From NCBI GenBank assembly GCA_001600095.1, contig BCIX01000001.1:7775198-7839197 (forward strand): a stretch of 64,000 nt of DNA, given 5' to 3'. Shown in pieces: positions 31,975-43,390 of this stretch. A program made the translations under genes and the position numbers. Positions within the stretch are counted from its first letter, which is position 1. Every line of letters begins with the position of its first letter. Below the pieces are notes generated by a model. It was given only the letters and a program-made list of their open reading frames with translations. It was not told where the DNA came from and did no database searches. The DNA comes from Bullera alba (lineage: Eukaryota; Basidiomycota; Tremellomycetes; Tremellales; Bulleraceae).

Positions 31975-33585
31975 TTCAATATTCAATATTCAACCCTGAG
32001 TCTGATATAGCAAACGAGTCTTGGACATTGGATTAATGCATTTTTGGGCTTTTGGTAGTACTCAGCGTGAGGCATCGAGGCCAAGCATTTCTGTTGTCAG
32101 CACGCTTCCTTGGTTTGAGATCGAGAGAGAGGAAAGAGGAGCAGGATGACCTGCTCCTTGACCTGCTCCTTGATACATAGTACTATAGGCGGGGGGCCCA
32201 GCCTTAAACAGGTGGCATGAATAAACTTCACCCTCTTGTATACCGCACCGTTGAGATGACTTTGAGCATCTTTGTGATCACCTCAAACACCATAGCATAG
32301 CTCACCAACGTCCCAGAGCCACACGCAGTGTCCTTACATTCCTTGAACCGCTCCACTGTACCCCGTCCAATCGCCATGTCCTTGCCTAAACAACTGCCCG
32401 CGGCTCTCCGGGAGATCCGACTCCATCTGTGTCAAACTTCACCTTCATCCTCTGGCGTCCGGTGAGCTGAAGCCGTGTGTCTGTACAACAGTGGACCTGC
32501 ACTCATGATGTAGTCAATTCATCTCGAGCAACTATTCCTCGATAAAGAAGTCGCATCCCGATCTCAAGCTGATGATCCGGGAAGCCAGCGGGATTGAGCC
32601 AAGGGCATTTGTGCGATTCGGTGAGTCCCACGGCTCGGATCCCTGTCAAGTCTCCGTACTTTGGGCGCGACAGAGACTGTAGGGGATCTCGTGGATAGTA
32701 AGAGCAGTGCTGACGCAGTGTAGACCGAGGAGTAGAGGTGCAAACGCAGTTATCGGGACTCGGGGAGAAGGACGTCGGATCGGCAATCACAAAGCTGCTG
32801 AGCTCGCAGACGGTCGGAAGCGCATAGAGGATGTAGACAGCGAGAGGATGAACGAGTGATGTGTGTCTCAACCTACGACAGGATGCAGCGAGGCGGGCTT
32901 GACAGCGTGGGAAGCGCTGAGATGGAGCTCGATGCTCATGCGTTCACGCCCTATAATAAGGTTTCGTCACCACCTCGAATCTCCTTCACCAGCGTATGCG
33001 CAGATCCCCTTGTTGGCTCACTGGCACGGCCGAGAGAATGTCACAGATCTCAACGTCAGTGTCATACACTACACGTCTTTCCGTCGACCTCCTGCCTTGC
33101 GACCAATCGCGTTTCAGAAATTACTCAGATCTTGACAACCGCTTTTCCGTCCCTCTCGACCAATCATCATCCCACTTTCCATCACCTCGACTCGCCCTCT
33201 GACCCCCCTCTACTCGACGACACGACGGCATGTTGGCTTCAGCCCTCTTCAGCCCGTCTCTCACGTCGATCGTGCACGGTGGTCATCACCTAGACACCGC
33301 ACAACTGATTCTAGGCCCGTCGTCCAGTTGCACATGTCGTCACGGCCGTCTGGCATGGGCATACTCATCAAAAGCACTCACCCTCATCGTCTCTCCTTCT
33401 CCTCTCCTTGTCTATTGCCTCGACTTCTGTGACTGACTTTCTTCCTCTTTCGTGCATCGCTCGACTGCCTCGACGGCACTTTTCCCTCTTTTCAACTGGC
33501 TTCTGGCAAGCGAGTCCCCAGTCCCTCTGGACAATCGAGCAGTGCTCGATAGCCCTTGACTCCTCACACTCGAATCGGTGACCAT
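31975..33585. other. 1.6-kb gene-free interval
   Basis: No supported gene. A 122-codon minus frame (32503-32871) starts with a hydrophobic stretch but lacks an ATG. A 12-bp direct duplication (CCTGCTCCTTGA) is at about 32149-32172. The last 400 bases are C/T-rich and act as the promoter and leader of the gene at 33586. Confidence 0.4.
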
Positions 33586-36008
33586 ATGACCACCTCCGCG
33601 ATGCTGGCCATCATCCTATACCTCGCTGTCTCACTCTCACCTTTGGTCACTGGTCAAGAGGTCATTGGATGGATAGCCCCATCTGCCAACCTCTCGCCCT
33701 CGCCTTCTCCCGCAGCATCACCCTCTCCGGCGCCATCAGTCTCGGCGGCCGATGTGTCCGCTACCGCCTCAGCCTCGGCCTCTACCATCACCAAAGCACC
33801 ATTCGTCTCTCCGATACCGATACAGCCAAACGTGGCGTACCAGTCCAAAGAGGGGGATTCATGTGGGGCATGGGGCTGCGGCGTCGTTATATCCGATTGG
33901 TGAGTCTCCCTCCTTCCGACACTTCTGTCCGAGACACACTGGAGCTGACGCGGTGGGTGTGGACAGGTCGGCAAGCTACTACCCCGCAGTGCACGATTGG
34001 GGATACTCGCTCATGAACTGTGGATACGGATACGCCAGGGATCAATGGGGGTATTGTACTGCCCAAGAATGGTATTCCGCCACTTTGGGATGCTACGAGA
34101 CGACCATCATCCAGCGTGAGTCGTCCGCCCTCTGAATCCTCTCTGGACAATGTCTGATTTCCGTCTGATTTCAGAAACTACGTCCATCATTGAGCAGTGC
34201 CACGCATCAACAGTGACCAACCACGGTGAGTCCAGCTAGCAGTCTACCGAAGAATGGCAAGCTGACTGAGGGATAGTCACGGCAACAGTGACGCACGCTG
34301 TGTGAGTCTTCCGGACCGGAGAGACAGCCGGACCAAGCTAATCCGCTTAGAACCGCAACGGAGACCGCAGTGTCGAAAGTGACGGAGACGCAGGTCAAAA
34401 CGGAATTGCAGACAGTCACAGAAACGGCGACCAGCATGGTGTGAGCAGGGCGAAAGCATGGCACGGACAATGTCTGACGACTTGCAGGACCGTTGCGCAA
34501 CCCGTCACAGAGGTCCAAACGGCCATCAGCACCGAATTGCTCACGTCGACCCTGTGAGTGACACTCCAAGATGAAGGTTATTTGGAATGCTGATATAGCC
34601 GCTCGCAGACCCGTCACTCAGATATATACCCAGCCAGTGACCGAGATAGTCAACCACACCCAGTGAGTCACGAATCAGCTTGCTCGTGCAGCTCGGAGAG
34701 CTGGCCATCTGACTGTGCCCCTCTTAGAACCCAGATCGAGACGATGACCCAAGTACACACCATGACCGAGGTGGTGACTTCGCACGTCCTCGTTCCGACC
34801 ACTGTGGTCTCCACCGTGATGGTCACTGTGACGTCGGTGAGTTCCGAGCGAAGCGTAGGGTTTTGCGAGGGGCTGACCATGCGGATAGGTCCACGCTGTG
34901 CCCACCACGATACTCCAGACCGAGGTGTTGACGCACAAAGTCACCGATACGGAGATCCGCAATCGGTAAGTCCGCTCCCTCCACTTGCGTCAAAGTGAAG
35001 GACGAGCTGATCGCGTTTAGGACTATACTTGAGACCCAGACGGATACCGCTACGCAAACGCAGCACGTAACCCAAACGGAGGTCCTGACTCAGCTCGAGG
35101 TAGGTTTGGCAGGAACTCTCTGGTGTGTATTGTGTTAATGCCTCTCACAGACGGAGACGCAACTACATACGATTGAGCGAACAGCCACGGCGACTGAAGT
35201 ACTCACTGCCACTCGACTAGAGACGGCAACGAAGTTGGAAACGGTGACTCAGGTCAACATATCCACAGCTGTGAGTACTCCATCACTCAGCTCAGCGATT
35301 CTTCGACCAGGGCTGACGGGCTGCCAAGATTGAGACACTGCTCGAGACCCAATTGGCAACAGTGACCCAAGAGCGTTTAGCCACCGTTACCGCTGTAAGT
35401 CATCCACCCTTTCCCCTTTACAAGCACCCGAGCTCATGAGGTCAATGCAGACTGCTACGGAGGTACAAGCCACCACTGCCACCGAGACGCAACATCGGAA
35501 CCTGACAGTGACAGAGGTCCGAACTGCCCTAGAGACGGCCACTGCCACTGCTACCGCCACTGCCCTGCTCACCACCACCGTAACTGCCACGGCGATCGAG
35601 ACCTCCCTCGCAACCATCACCGAAACGGCAGTGGCGACCGCCATCGAAACTCGCCTTTCCGTAATTACGCAACTGGACACTGCTACTGTGACGGAAGTAG
35701 CCACTGCCCCTGCGACAGTCACCCAGCCTTCCATCGAGGACAACGCCGGAGTGGGCGGCGGCGGCGAAGGAGGAGGAGGAGGGTTGGAGGGGTGTTTGAG
35801 CAGCTGTACAAGCCACTTTGGATATCTCTACCCCGCTCCGACGGCCCCATCGGGGGAGTGGCATGGTCAGCCTGAGGGATACGGCTCTGCCGTACCTGAA
35901 GCAGGAGGGTATGGACAAGGCGCGGAGGAGTATCAATACGGTGCTGGGAGTGCTTGGTCGGGGTATAAAGCAAGAAAAAGGCAGAACCGCCTGAAACGAC
36001 GATTCTAG
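33586..36008 (+). CDS. Secreted Thr/Val-repeat protein with Cys-rich head, 585 aa
   Basis: Thirteen exons (33586-33899, 33967-34115, 34175-34225, 34277-34301, 34351-34440, 34488-34553, 34609-34662, 34728-34836, 34889-34965, 35021-35099, 35151-35270, 35329-35394, 35451-36008) join in frame to 585 residues. A signal peptide (MLAIILYLAVSLSPLVTG) is followed by a Ser/Pro/Ala linker. A Cys/Trp/Tyr-rich head covers ~90-155 (EGDSCGAWGCGVVISDW, NCGYGYARDQWGYC, ATLGCYETT). About 290 residues of T-V-T-E-T-x repeats follow (TVTETATSM, PVTQIYTQPVTEI, TQTQHVTQTEVLTQ). The tail is Gly-rich with two Cys (GCLSSCTSHFGYLYP) and ends in basic KRQNRLKRRF. No GPI signal is visible. The repeats suggest an extended, O-mannosylated cell-wall stalk. 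Family unknown. Confidence 0.8.
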
Positions 36009-36193
36009 TGAACCATCAGTAATGGCATAGATCGTCACCGTAAACCTTGACACCGCTTAGATTGATACACCCGCAATACCATACATCATACATGCACATA
36101 AGACATTAACGTCGCTATCGTCATAGTTGATACAGTTGCACAAGGGTCAAAGTTGTCTCATCTCCTCTTCACAGATCCATCGGACGGGGAGCG

Positions 36194-38111
36194 CTATAGA
36201 CCCAGCTTGCCCATCATTCCCCTGAGACCTTTCTTCTCCGGCGAGGCCTTCCGACTTGCCGGCTGGGACGAAGAGCCTTCTTTGTCGTCTGTGGCGGGCG
36301 GCTGGAGTGGTGCTTCGGCCCTACCACCACCAGACTGCTTAGGGACCGTCTGAGCCGCTCCTTCGTTGTTTCCCTCCACAGCCATATCCTTGCTGACGAC
36401 CGGTGCGCCCCCCTGGTCGTCCAGTCGAGGTTCCAGGACCGCCCCATTGGATGGACCGAGGTGTCCCGTTGGTGACGCATTTACACCTTCGGCTTGGATA
36501 CTGCTAAATCGCAACCGGCTCGGGGTAGATGGTCCAACTGAGCCCCTCTCGCTTGCTGTGAAGTAGTCTCCGCCCTCGGGGTCCTCTTCGTCCGTGATGC
36601 TCATAGGGGAGACGCGATTCGGCGCCGTGGTCACTATTGAGGGATTTCCCAATGTTGTCTCTACCTGCTGCGCCCGAGTGGGACTTGGGGTCGTTGCGCC
36701 AGACCTGTTGATCGTGGAGGAGGCGGACGTTGAGGGTGTCACCGCTCGGAACTTGTTCGACGCGTTGATCACCTATAGGTCATGGAGATGGTCAGCTACT
36801 TGGCTCACGACTCAGAAGAGCAATTAGCTCACGTTGATGGCCTTTGACCATTTCGCTTTCGCGTTGAAGTTCTCCTTCAAATTACTAGATAGATCATGCT
36901 CGCCCGCCACACCCTCGGATAGCCACTAGTCGCCGGTCAGCTGCGTTCTGCACTGGAGTTCGAGCCAGCTTACAGGGTGATTCAGCGCTTCCTGCGCCGA
37001 CAACCTCTTCTTTGGGTCCACCTGGAGTAATCCCCTGATAAGGTCTTTCGCTGAACGACCAAGACTCGTGAGTATACACTCCCAATCGAGATCGATTCTA
37101 CTCACCCGGCTTGGACACTTTGCCCCAGTATCGCTCGTGAAAGGTGATCTTGCCTCTGGTCATCTCTTTCAACAACTCATCCTTGTCCTCCGCGCGGAAG
37201 GGCGAGTATCCCCCTAGCAGGGTATAGGCAATCACGCTAAAGTCGCGTCAGCCGGTCCAACTAGAGGCAGTAGAGATGACGTACCCGATGCTCCAGCAGT
37301 CTACCTTGAACCCATGGCCTTTCCCCATGAGCACCTCTGGCGCGGCATAGCCGAAACTGCCAGCGATGGAAGTTATGCTCTCGTCGTCCAGGGGGTCTTC
37401 CATCGTCTTGGCTATACCAAAATCCGCAATGACCAGTGGTGAATGCGGCGATTTGGTCTTGTACAGGATGTTCTCGGGTTTCAGGTCTCGGTGCACGATC
37501 GCATGTTTGTGGAGGTAGGCCGTCGCCGAGAGCACTTGTCTACAGGGCGGGAAAGTGAGCTTCTGTGTTCAAGACATAGAATTTGTAGCTCGTTGTGACC
37601 CACCTGATACACTCCATGCCGTCCTTTTCTGTGAACTTGCCCTTCTCCGTGATCCGATCAAAGAGCTCGCCCCCGACAGCCAGCTCGAACGTGAGGTAGT
37701 ACCTGGACCATTTCCATCAGAAAAACACAACTCCAAGCTCACGGAATTACTTTGACCACTCACTTGTCCCTCGACTCAAAGTGATCCCACACGTGGACTA
37801 TATTCGGATGATCCAGTCCTTTTAACACGTTGATCTCATCCATCACCGCGGATTCGTTATCTTGGACCAGTTTCTTCGATATGATCCTATAAGCTCACCG
37901 CTCAGCTCACTCACCCAGCATGCATGATCAGCAGAGCTTACTTTAGCGCGACATCGCGCTTCTCCCTTCCGTCGCCGGGAGTCCAGCTTGCCCGGACGAC
38001 CTTGCCGAACCCCCCTCGGCCGAGCAGTTCCTCGAGGACATACTCCTTCTTCTTCTTGAAGGACGGAGGCTGCGAGAGGAGATGATCCCGGAGCTCGGAC
38101 TGGATACCCAT
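36194..38111 (-). CDS. Ca2+/calmodulin-dependent protein kinase I-like, 508 aa
   Basis: Eight exons (38111-37942, 37886-37764, 37702-37604, 37539-37285, 37236-37106, 37050-36974, 36925-36833, 36772-36194) give 508 residues. The kinase is complete: Gly loop LGRGGFGKV (31-39), VALK Lys57, HRDLKPEN with Asp149, DFG Asp170, an activation loop with Thr before AGSFGYAAPEVL, and YTLLGGYSPFRAEDK. After the catalytic core the segment NFNAKAKWSKAINVINASNK matches the autoinhibitory/calmodulin-binding helix of CaMKI. The C-terminal ~190 residues are a Ser/Thr/Pro-rich tail ending in GLRGMMGKLGL. Fungal CaMKI kinases act in calcium and stress signalling beside calcineurin. The gene converges with the secreted repeat protein, 185 bp between stops. 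Confidence 0.93.
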
Positions 38112-39649
38112 GATCAATTACTAGATAGGTGCCGCGAATGAAGATTGATGGTTGGCGTGGTCGGATTATACCAGTATTGATGTAGCAAGATGTCAAGCGA
38201 CAATATTCGCTGTCTAATTGCGTAGATGTTGCCGCCAGCAGGAGATGTCAACCGATAGACGAGGTAGCTGATGTAGAAATGTTCCCGTGCATCCTCTGGT
38301 CAAGGTCTCACTGAAACGACATGACCGAACCGGAAAGTCGGTCAACCGGTTGGAACTCAAACTTGAAACTGGCAGGTGTTCGAGTCGATCGGGTTGACAG
38401 TGTCGGTCCCGGAGCTGCGTTGCGATGGCCAATAATGTGCTGAGACCGAGTAGCTCCCACAGCCAAGAAGTCAAGCGTCGAAGATATCTCCAAGTATACG
38501 ACAAGAACGAGAACTATCTGACCCTTCTCGTCATCGTGTAGTACCGTAGGTGTCCGAACTGAAATCGTCAACACCACTTTTTGATCCCGTCAGTGAGGTA
38601 CTCTAACCGGCTTGGAGCCTTGGATGATCGATCTCGCCTCTGGGGACTAGCTAGTAGAGTCTCTTCCAACCTTCCGACTGATTGCCTACCCGTCGATGCT
38701 GAGAGTGACACAGTGCCAGAGTCAGGCAGGCTACCCTAGAATCACTGACCTGCTGATAGCCACGAAGCGCACGAATCCCAAGCGTCCTCAATCCTCATTG
38801 CTCCACCCTTGGCCGGTGGTGGCCCCACGCCAGTGTCATTGGTGATCTACTGTCCCACGAACTTGCAGAATTGTCGGTGTTGCTGGCAGTACTGGCTGGA
38901 GAGCCGAGGCGCGAACGTGTGAACGGCGGCAGACGCAAATAGAACTGTTGGCGCTTCTTGAAGTATGAAGAATCGTTGACTGGCGACAAGGGCGGAGTTC
39001 AAAATCCTCTTCGATCGATTGTCGAATATGACTATACTATTACTCACTGATGACTGACGGTATAGAAGCTGAGAAAACTCTGCAAGCCCCAGAGTCCCGC
39101 GACTCTTACACACCGCTTCAAGCGGACTAACCGGGCGAGGGCATATCGTATCACGTCGCGCGCAGCCCTAAAAGTCATACATCCTCAGTCTCTATTCACG
39201 GCGCCTGGCGTGCTTCCCAACAGACATGGAAACGGAAGCGCAATACCTTGCTGGTGGACCATGTAGGGTGACAGGGTCATCATGGCTGATCGGCTATGGC
39301 ATCCGTGGGCGATACTGGACACTCGTAGTGGTAGTGCTCTAAATCGCGTCCGTTCGCATCACACACTCGAGCGGTGATGTCTTGTCGCGGTATAAGACTT
39401 TGAGCATGTGCCATGTAGGGCCGGCAGTCGATCTCTCATCTCACAAAAGAATATACTATTCCGTCTCGTCAACAGGAGCGTCAACAGGAGCGTGGTACTC
39501 CAGCTCTCCGTAGCCGCATGGGAACTCGTGGTAAAGATGATCCCCTAGTACGCATATACCAAAGCCCAAAACGCATCGGAGTGTCATGCAAACCGTCCTT
39601 TGCTTCATGAAAAACACTCGACAAACCACCCTCCTTCAGACAATCACCC
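38112..39649. other. 1.5-kb gene-free interval
   Basis: No supported coding region; frames are short and on both strands. A 12-bp direct duplication (CGTCAACAGGAG) lies at 39468-39496. It forms the left edge of the gene-poor zone around secreted copies B and C. Confidence 0.4.
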
Positions 39650-40264
39650 TCAAATGAGATTGTAACCATAGACTGGCCTGGCGTTGGCGTCAACTGCGGT
39701 GAAGTCGGCGGCATCGTTCCGATCAAATGTATATCGGCAGTGCCACAGGTCGTCCGACTCGTCGAACCAGAGCGCGACACCAATATAGTTGTTATCCGTG
39801 AGGAATGCGGTGTCGACGCATTGCTGAAGGGCGCTCGCAGTGGAAACCGTGTTGGGATAGGTAGCGTACATAGAGGGAAACTCACCAGATTCCCCTAAAT
39901 GTATCACGTCAACCCGCATTCGAAACGGGTTTCACGACGGGACACTTACCGCTAGGGTTGCTACGGAGGATCATGCCGGATCCAGTGTAGAAGCGCCCGT
40001 ACTGGTAGGAAGTCCCGGTGACAGTGATGGGGTCAGGCGCTCCGCCTGCGGTGGATGGTACGGGTGCTCGAGCTCTCATGCCCCTCTCGACCCGTCTGAC
40101 GACCTGGCTCCTCGTCAGGGCTGGTCGCGGAAGCGATTCTGGTTCACTTACGTGCGTCACCAACTCACCTCTGCCCGCGATACTTGCTTGAAGTCGTACG
40201 AAGGTGTGGGCGTTGCCAGAGCCGTGGACAAGAGGATCACAAGTGAATACACGCTGAGAAGCAT
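39650..40264 (-). CDS. Secreted protein with dibasic pro-peptide, family copy B, 164 aa
   Basis: Three exons (40264-40169, 40103-39950, 39894-39650) give 164 residues. The signal peptide is MLLSVYSLVILLSTALATPT. The pro-region YDFKQVSRAEVVRRVERG ends in the position of the processing site, but here the second pair is Glu-Arg rather than Lys-Arg, so the RR pair just before may be the cleaved one. The mature part (MRARAPVPSTAGGAP) has the family's two Cys (LQQCVDT, LWHCRYT), the motif WFDESDDLWHC and the end PVYGYNLI. The N-terminus is closer to copy C than to copy A. The start is fixed by the signal peptide, which directly follows the ATG. Confidence 0.82.
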
Positions 40265-40397
40265 GATTGATTACCGTAGTGAAATATGCCCAGGCGAGCG
40301 TGCTTGAGGGAGCCAGATTTGGTGTATGGGCAGATGATGGGTTTGAAGGTGTTTTGGAGGGTATGTGATGTTGATCAGTGCTCGCTGTACGAGTACC

Positions 40398-40418
40398 GTA
40401 TATAAGAACGCGGCTGGT
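40398..40418 (-). promoter_or_regulatory. TATA and ACCAGCCGC element upstream of secreted copy B
   Basis: TATATA-type sequence (about 40399-40404) is followed on the plus strand by GCGGCTGGT (40410-40418). The same GCGGCTGGT stands in the same place beside the TATA of copy C (42317-42325). Identical placement in two paralogous promoters suggests a shared regulatory site or recent duplication. Confidence 0.5.
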
Positions 40419-40715
40419 AGGCTTGTCTGCTCTGCTGCCGACCGAAGCTGCTCGGTAGGAAAGCACTACTAGTACTGCTGCACCAGTCAATACAGGTCAA
40501 TACTGGCCTTGGGTGGCCTATACAGGCGTATGCTCTCCTCTATTCTCCTGTGTTTACATATCTGATATCTCCCATGATTCTATCCGCTCGTTGTTCGCGT
40601 GCCGCAGGGGTGTAGTGTGCGCCTAACGTTGAACGCTGTTGAACGTGATGGCCTGGTGCTGCCCGGTGTGCTATTTCAATTCTCGGTTTCCGGCTACGCA
40701 GGGCTACGCCTTTGT

Positions 40716-40745
40716 CCTTGGGAAGCCTTGGGTAGCCTTGGGTGC
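40716..40745. repeat. Three 10-bp units of CCTTGGGNNG type
   Basis: CCTTGGGAAG, CCTTGGGTAG and CCTTGGGTGC are directly adjacent. The unit is unrelated to the neighbouring 10-bp arrays. Confidence 0.75.
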
Positions 40746-40900
40746 TTTTCGACTGGAAATTGACATGAACGAAGCCATACAGAGTCACAAGAAAGAGTCC
40801 CGAAATTGTCTCGGAGCCACCTGAAGCCACATGTCTTCACATGTGTCCATGGCTAGCCAGGGCTAGCCGTGGCTACCTGTGGGCTGTGGCTACCTATGGG

Positions 40901-40957
40901 CTGTTGCCTGCTGTTGCCTGCTGTTGCCTGCTGTTGCCTGCTGTTGCCTGCTGTTGC
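40901..40957. repeat. Tandem array of CTGTTGCCTG, five perfect copies plus a partial
   Basis: Five exact 10-bp copies and a sixth beginning CTGTTGCTAC. It continues a run of 10-bp units from 40851 (GGCTAGCCAG, GGCTAGCCGT, GGCTACCTGT). Confidence 0.95.
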
Positions 40958-40980
40958 TACCTATGGCTGGAAGAGATCCA

Positions 40981-41060
40981 GGCCCATCCTTGCCGATCCC
41001 TGCCCTTCCCTGCCCATCCCTGCCATCCCTGCCCATCCCTGCCCATCCCGGTCCATCCCA
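40981..41060. repeat. Tandem array of TGCCCATCCC-type units, eight copies
   Basis: Eight consecutive units of 9-10 bp (GGCCCATCCT, TGCCGATCCC, TGCCCTTCCC, TGCCCATCCC and so on, ending GGTCCATCCC). The array starts 24 bp after the CTGTTGCCTG array. Confidence 0.9.
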
Positions 41061-41556
41061 TGGATAGCCATGGAGATGCAGTATAAGCTTTGACAGTGGC
41101 TTGCCGGGGGCCGGAGAGATCGCCGATCGATATTTGATCATTCTGCGTGTCCATGTAAAACTTAGGTCGGCGTCGTCGTTGCGCCGACGAAGAAGGACAT
41201 AGGTCACATACGCCCGACTCTGCTAGACCTAAACAGATGTTCACTTCATGTTTGTAGATGAGAACTGAATGACTGAACCTGAGGCCGCAGCGCGTCGGTC
41301 GATCGATCCCTTCCCGGAACGTCGATAACATTCGACTATCTCGGCGGTTTCGTTTACCCGCCGACCGTCGTCTGACTTTGTTAGGCCGTCACTGCAGGGT
41401 GCTACAGCCTACATTGCTAATCACGACGGGGTTATGGAAACGGAATCTGGGCTATGTCGGGCGCTCGCATGTAAATCCGCCAAGAATGCATCTCCAGTGT
41501 CCTGTAAATTGTCCTCTGTTTTGCTATACGCAACGAACCCACGCTGGCTGTCGGGA

Positions 41557-42199
41557 CTATCCGCCGCTTTGGAGATTGTAACCGTAGACTGGCCTGGCAT
41601 TGGCATCGACGGCGGTGAAGTCGGAAGCACGGTTCTGATTGTTTGTTACTCGGCATTGCCATCGGTCGTTCGACTCGTCGAACCAGAGCGCGGTACCGTA
41701 GTAGGTGGGAGACGAGTTGTATGCGAACTCGGCGCATTGCTGAGCGACGACATCAGTGGTCAGGAATCCAGGGTAGGAAGTGTAAACGGAGGGAAAGTTT
41801 GGGTCTTCGCCTGGTGTATCTCGTCAGACGGCGTACTGAAGCAAGTCTCACGGCAGACGACTTACCACTAGGGTTGGCAGACAGGATGGCGCCTCTCCCA
41901 GTGTAGTATTTGACATAAGGTGTACCATCGCCCCCTTCTGGAAAGACCTGATCAGGCGCTCCGCCTGCGCTGGATGGGAGGGGAGCTCGCGCTCTCACAC
42001 CCCTTTTGATACGTCGAACAACCTATGTAGCGTGTGTTAGGATGCTGGATCGGTCGTTGACTCTAAACCACTTTATGGTGACAAGGAAGAGTATACAACT
42101 CACCTCGGCTCGCGAAACTTGCTTGAAATCGTACGAAGGGGTAGGCGACGCCAGAGACGTGGACACGAGGGCGACAAGAGCGTAGACGGCGAGAAGCAT
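41557..42199 (-). CDS. Secreted protein with dibasic pro-peptide, family copy C, 168 aa
   Basis: Three exons (42199-42104, 42022-41866, 41810-41557) give 168 residues. The signal peptide is MLLAVYALVALVSTSLASPT. The pro-region YDFKQVSRAE is identical to copy B and is followed by VVRRIKRG as in copy A. The mature part contains APLPSSAGGAP, YYTGRGAILSANPSG, the two conserved Cys (QQCAEF, RWQCRV), the motif WFDESNDRWQC and the end PVYGYNLQSGG, slightly longer than the others. A potential N-glycosylation site (NSSP) is present. Exon 1 is 96 nt and both introns fall at the same codons as in A and B, so the three copies arose by duplication. It lies inside the zone of 10-bp duplications. Confidence 0.82.
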
Positions 42200-42306
42200 G
42201 GTAAAGGAGTGGATTGTGTCCCCGGCGAGCGTGCTCGAGGGGTCAGGTCAGGTTTGGTAGATTGAAAGTGTTTAGACAGTACAGAGGATCAGATAATCAT
42301 CGTCTC

Positions 42307-42325
42307 ATATATACATGCGGCTGGT
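42307..42325 (-). promoter_or_regulatory. TATA and ACCAGCCGC element upstream of secreted copy C
   Basis: CATATATACAT (TATA-type) is followed on the plus strand by GCGGCTGGT. The element is about 110-125 nt from the ATG at 42199 and matches the element of copy B in order and spacing. Confidence 0.5.
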
Positions 42326-42610
42326 CTGCAGAGCCGACGTTGGCTAGCAGTTTTTACTTCACTCAGCCGTCCGATCGTTCTTACTTCTTTACGCTCCGAA
42401 GACAAGTGTCATGTCACCTCATGTCACGCAGTGTCACGCCTAACTTAGTCACCTTCGCCTCAATGGCTACCGAGGGCGCTGAGGGCTGCCGAGGACCATC
42501 GCAACAGATCGCAATTACAGCAGGCAAAAGTGACCAAAACCCTGCCTAGACTATGGGGTGGGCAAGCTGGTGGGCAAGAGTTGGCCCTGTTTGGCCAAGG
42601 TGGCCCGGTT

Positions 42611-42676
42611 GGGAGAGGCAGGGAGAGGCAGGGGAGGGCAGGTTGAGATCTGTTGAGATCTGTTGAGATCTGTTGA
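42611..42676. repeat. Adjacent 10-bp arrays GGGAGAGGCA x3 and TGTTGAGATC x3-4
   Basis: GGGAGAGGCA, GGGAGAGGCA and GGGGAGGGCA run directly into GGTTGAGATC, TGTTGAGATC, TGTTGAGATC and a partial TGTTGA. The unit sequence switches while the 10-bp period is kept. Confidence 0.9.
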
Positions 42677-43390
42677 CATAGCCAGGTCGATGATCATCCG
42701 GCGATGGCGTGCCGGGCGAACAGGCTCAATTAAGCATCTTCCTGCCCTTGGCTCCCGGGAGGAGCCGAGTGGGCGCTAGGAGCTGCTAGGAGCTGCGCCA
42801 GGATGAGTCAGTGTACCCTAGTGTACAGCGAGAGACCTCGAGAGACCGAGAGCGTTATTATGGCTCGTTGTTTGCAGGCAGCCGCAGGCAGTAGATGCAG
42901 GCCTGTGTAGACAGGCACAAACAACAGCAGAGAACAGCAACGAGCAGCAGGTGTGTGCCTTGATGTCATCTGCTTGCACGTGGCGCGATAGCCGTGCGTG
43001 CAAAGTTGGTAGATGCCGATCACGCAGGCTGTGAGCTGTGCCGCTGTGAAGTGTGATCTGATCTGATATGACTGACCCTACATACCTGACTGTACTGGTG
43101 GAAGACTGAAGCTCGACGAGGCTCGACGCCATCCCGCACAGGGCCTGATGTCGGCACACTTCCCGGGGCGGGGGCTGGCGGGGGCAGGTCTGGGCGAGTG
43201 TCTCGCCTATTACGAAGTCTCTGGAGGAGTCTGGAGGAGTCAAGACTGCTAATTTCTTTGCTAACTCACAACAGCTTACAACAGTCTTACAACCTCTTAC
43301 AACTATTATATACAACAGATATCTAATAGACGTCGAGCGTGTGCGGATCGAGCAGGATCGAGCGGATCGGCAGTCGCGGCGTCTTGGCGT

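Larger units (their letters stand above)
40265..41556. other. Gene-free interval saturated with 10-bp tandem duplications
   Basis: No genes. From 40486 onwards many unrelated 10-bp direct duplications follow each other: 40486-40505, 40628-40647, 40692-40711, 40716-40745, 40815-40834, 40828-40847, 40851-40880, 40901-40957 and 40981-41060. From ~41090 to 41556 the sequence becomes ordinary again. Confidence 0.75.

Noticed and set aside
32503..32871. 122-codon minus frame beginning with a signal-peptide-like stretch
   Set aside because: It starts with TTG, has no ATG or upstream exon in frame, and no partner motif.
40901..41060. CRISPR-like array
   Set aside because: Units are 10 bp and contiguous with no spacers. 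This is a tandem repeat in a eukaryote.
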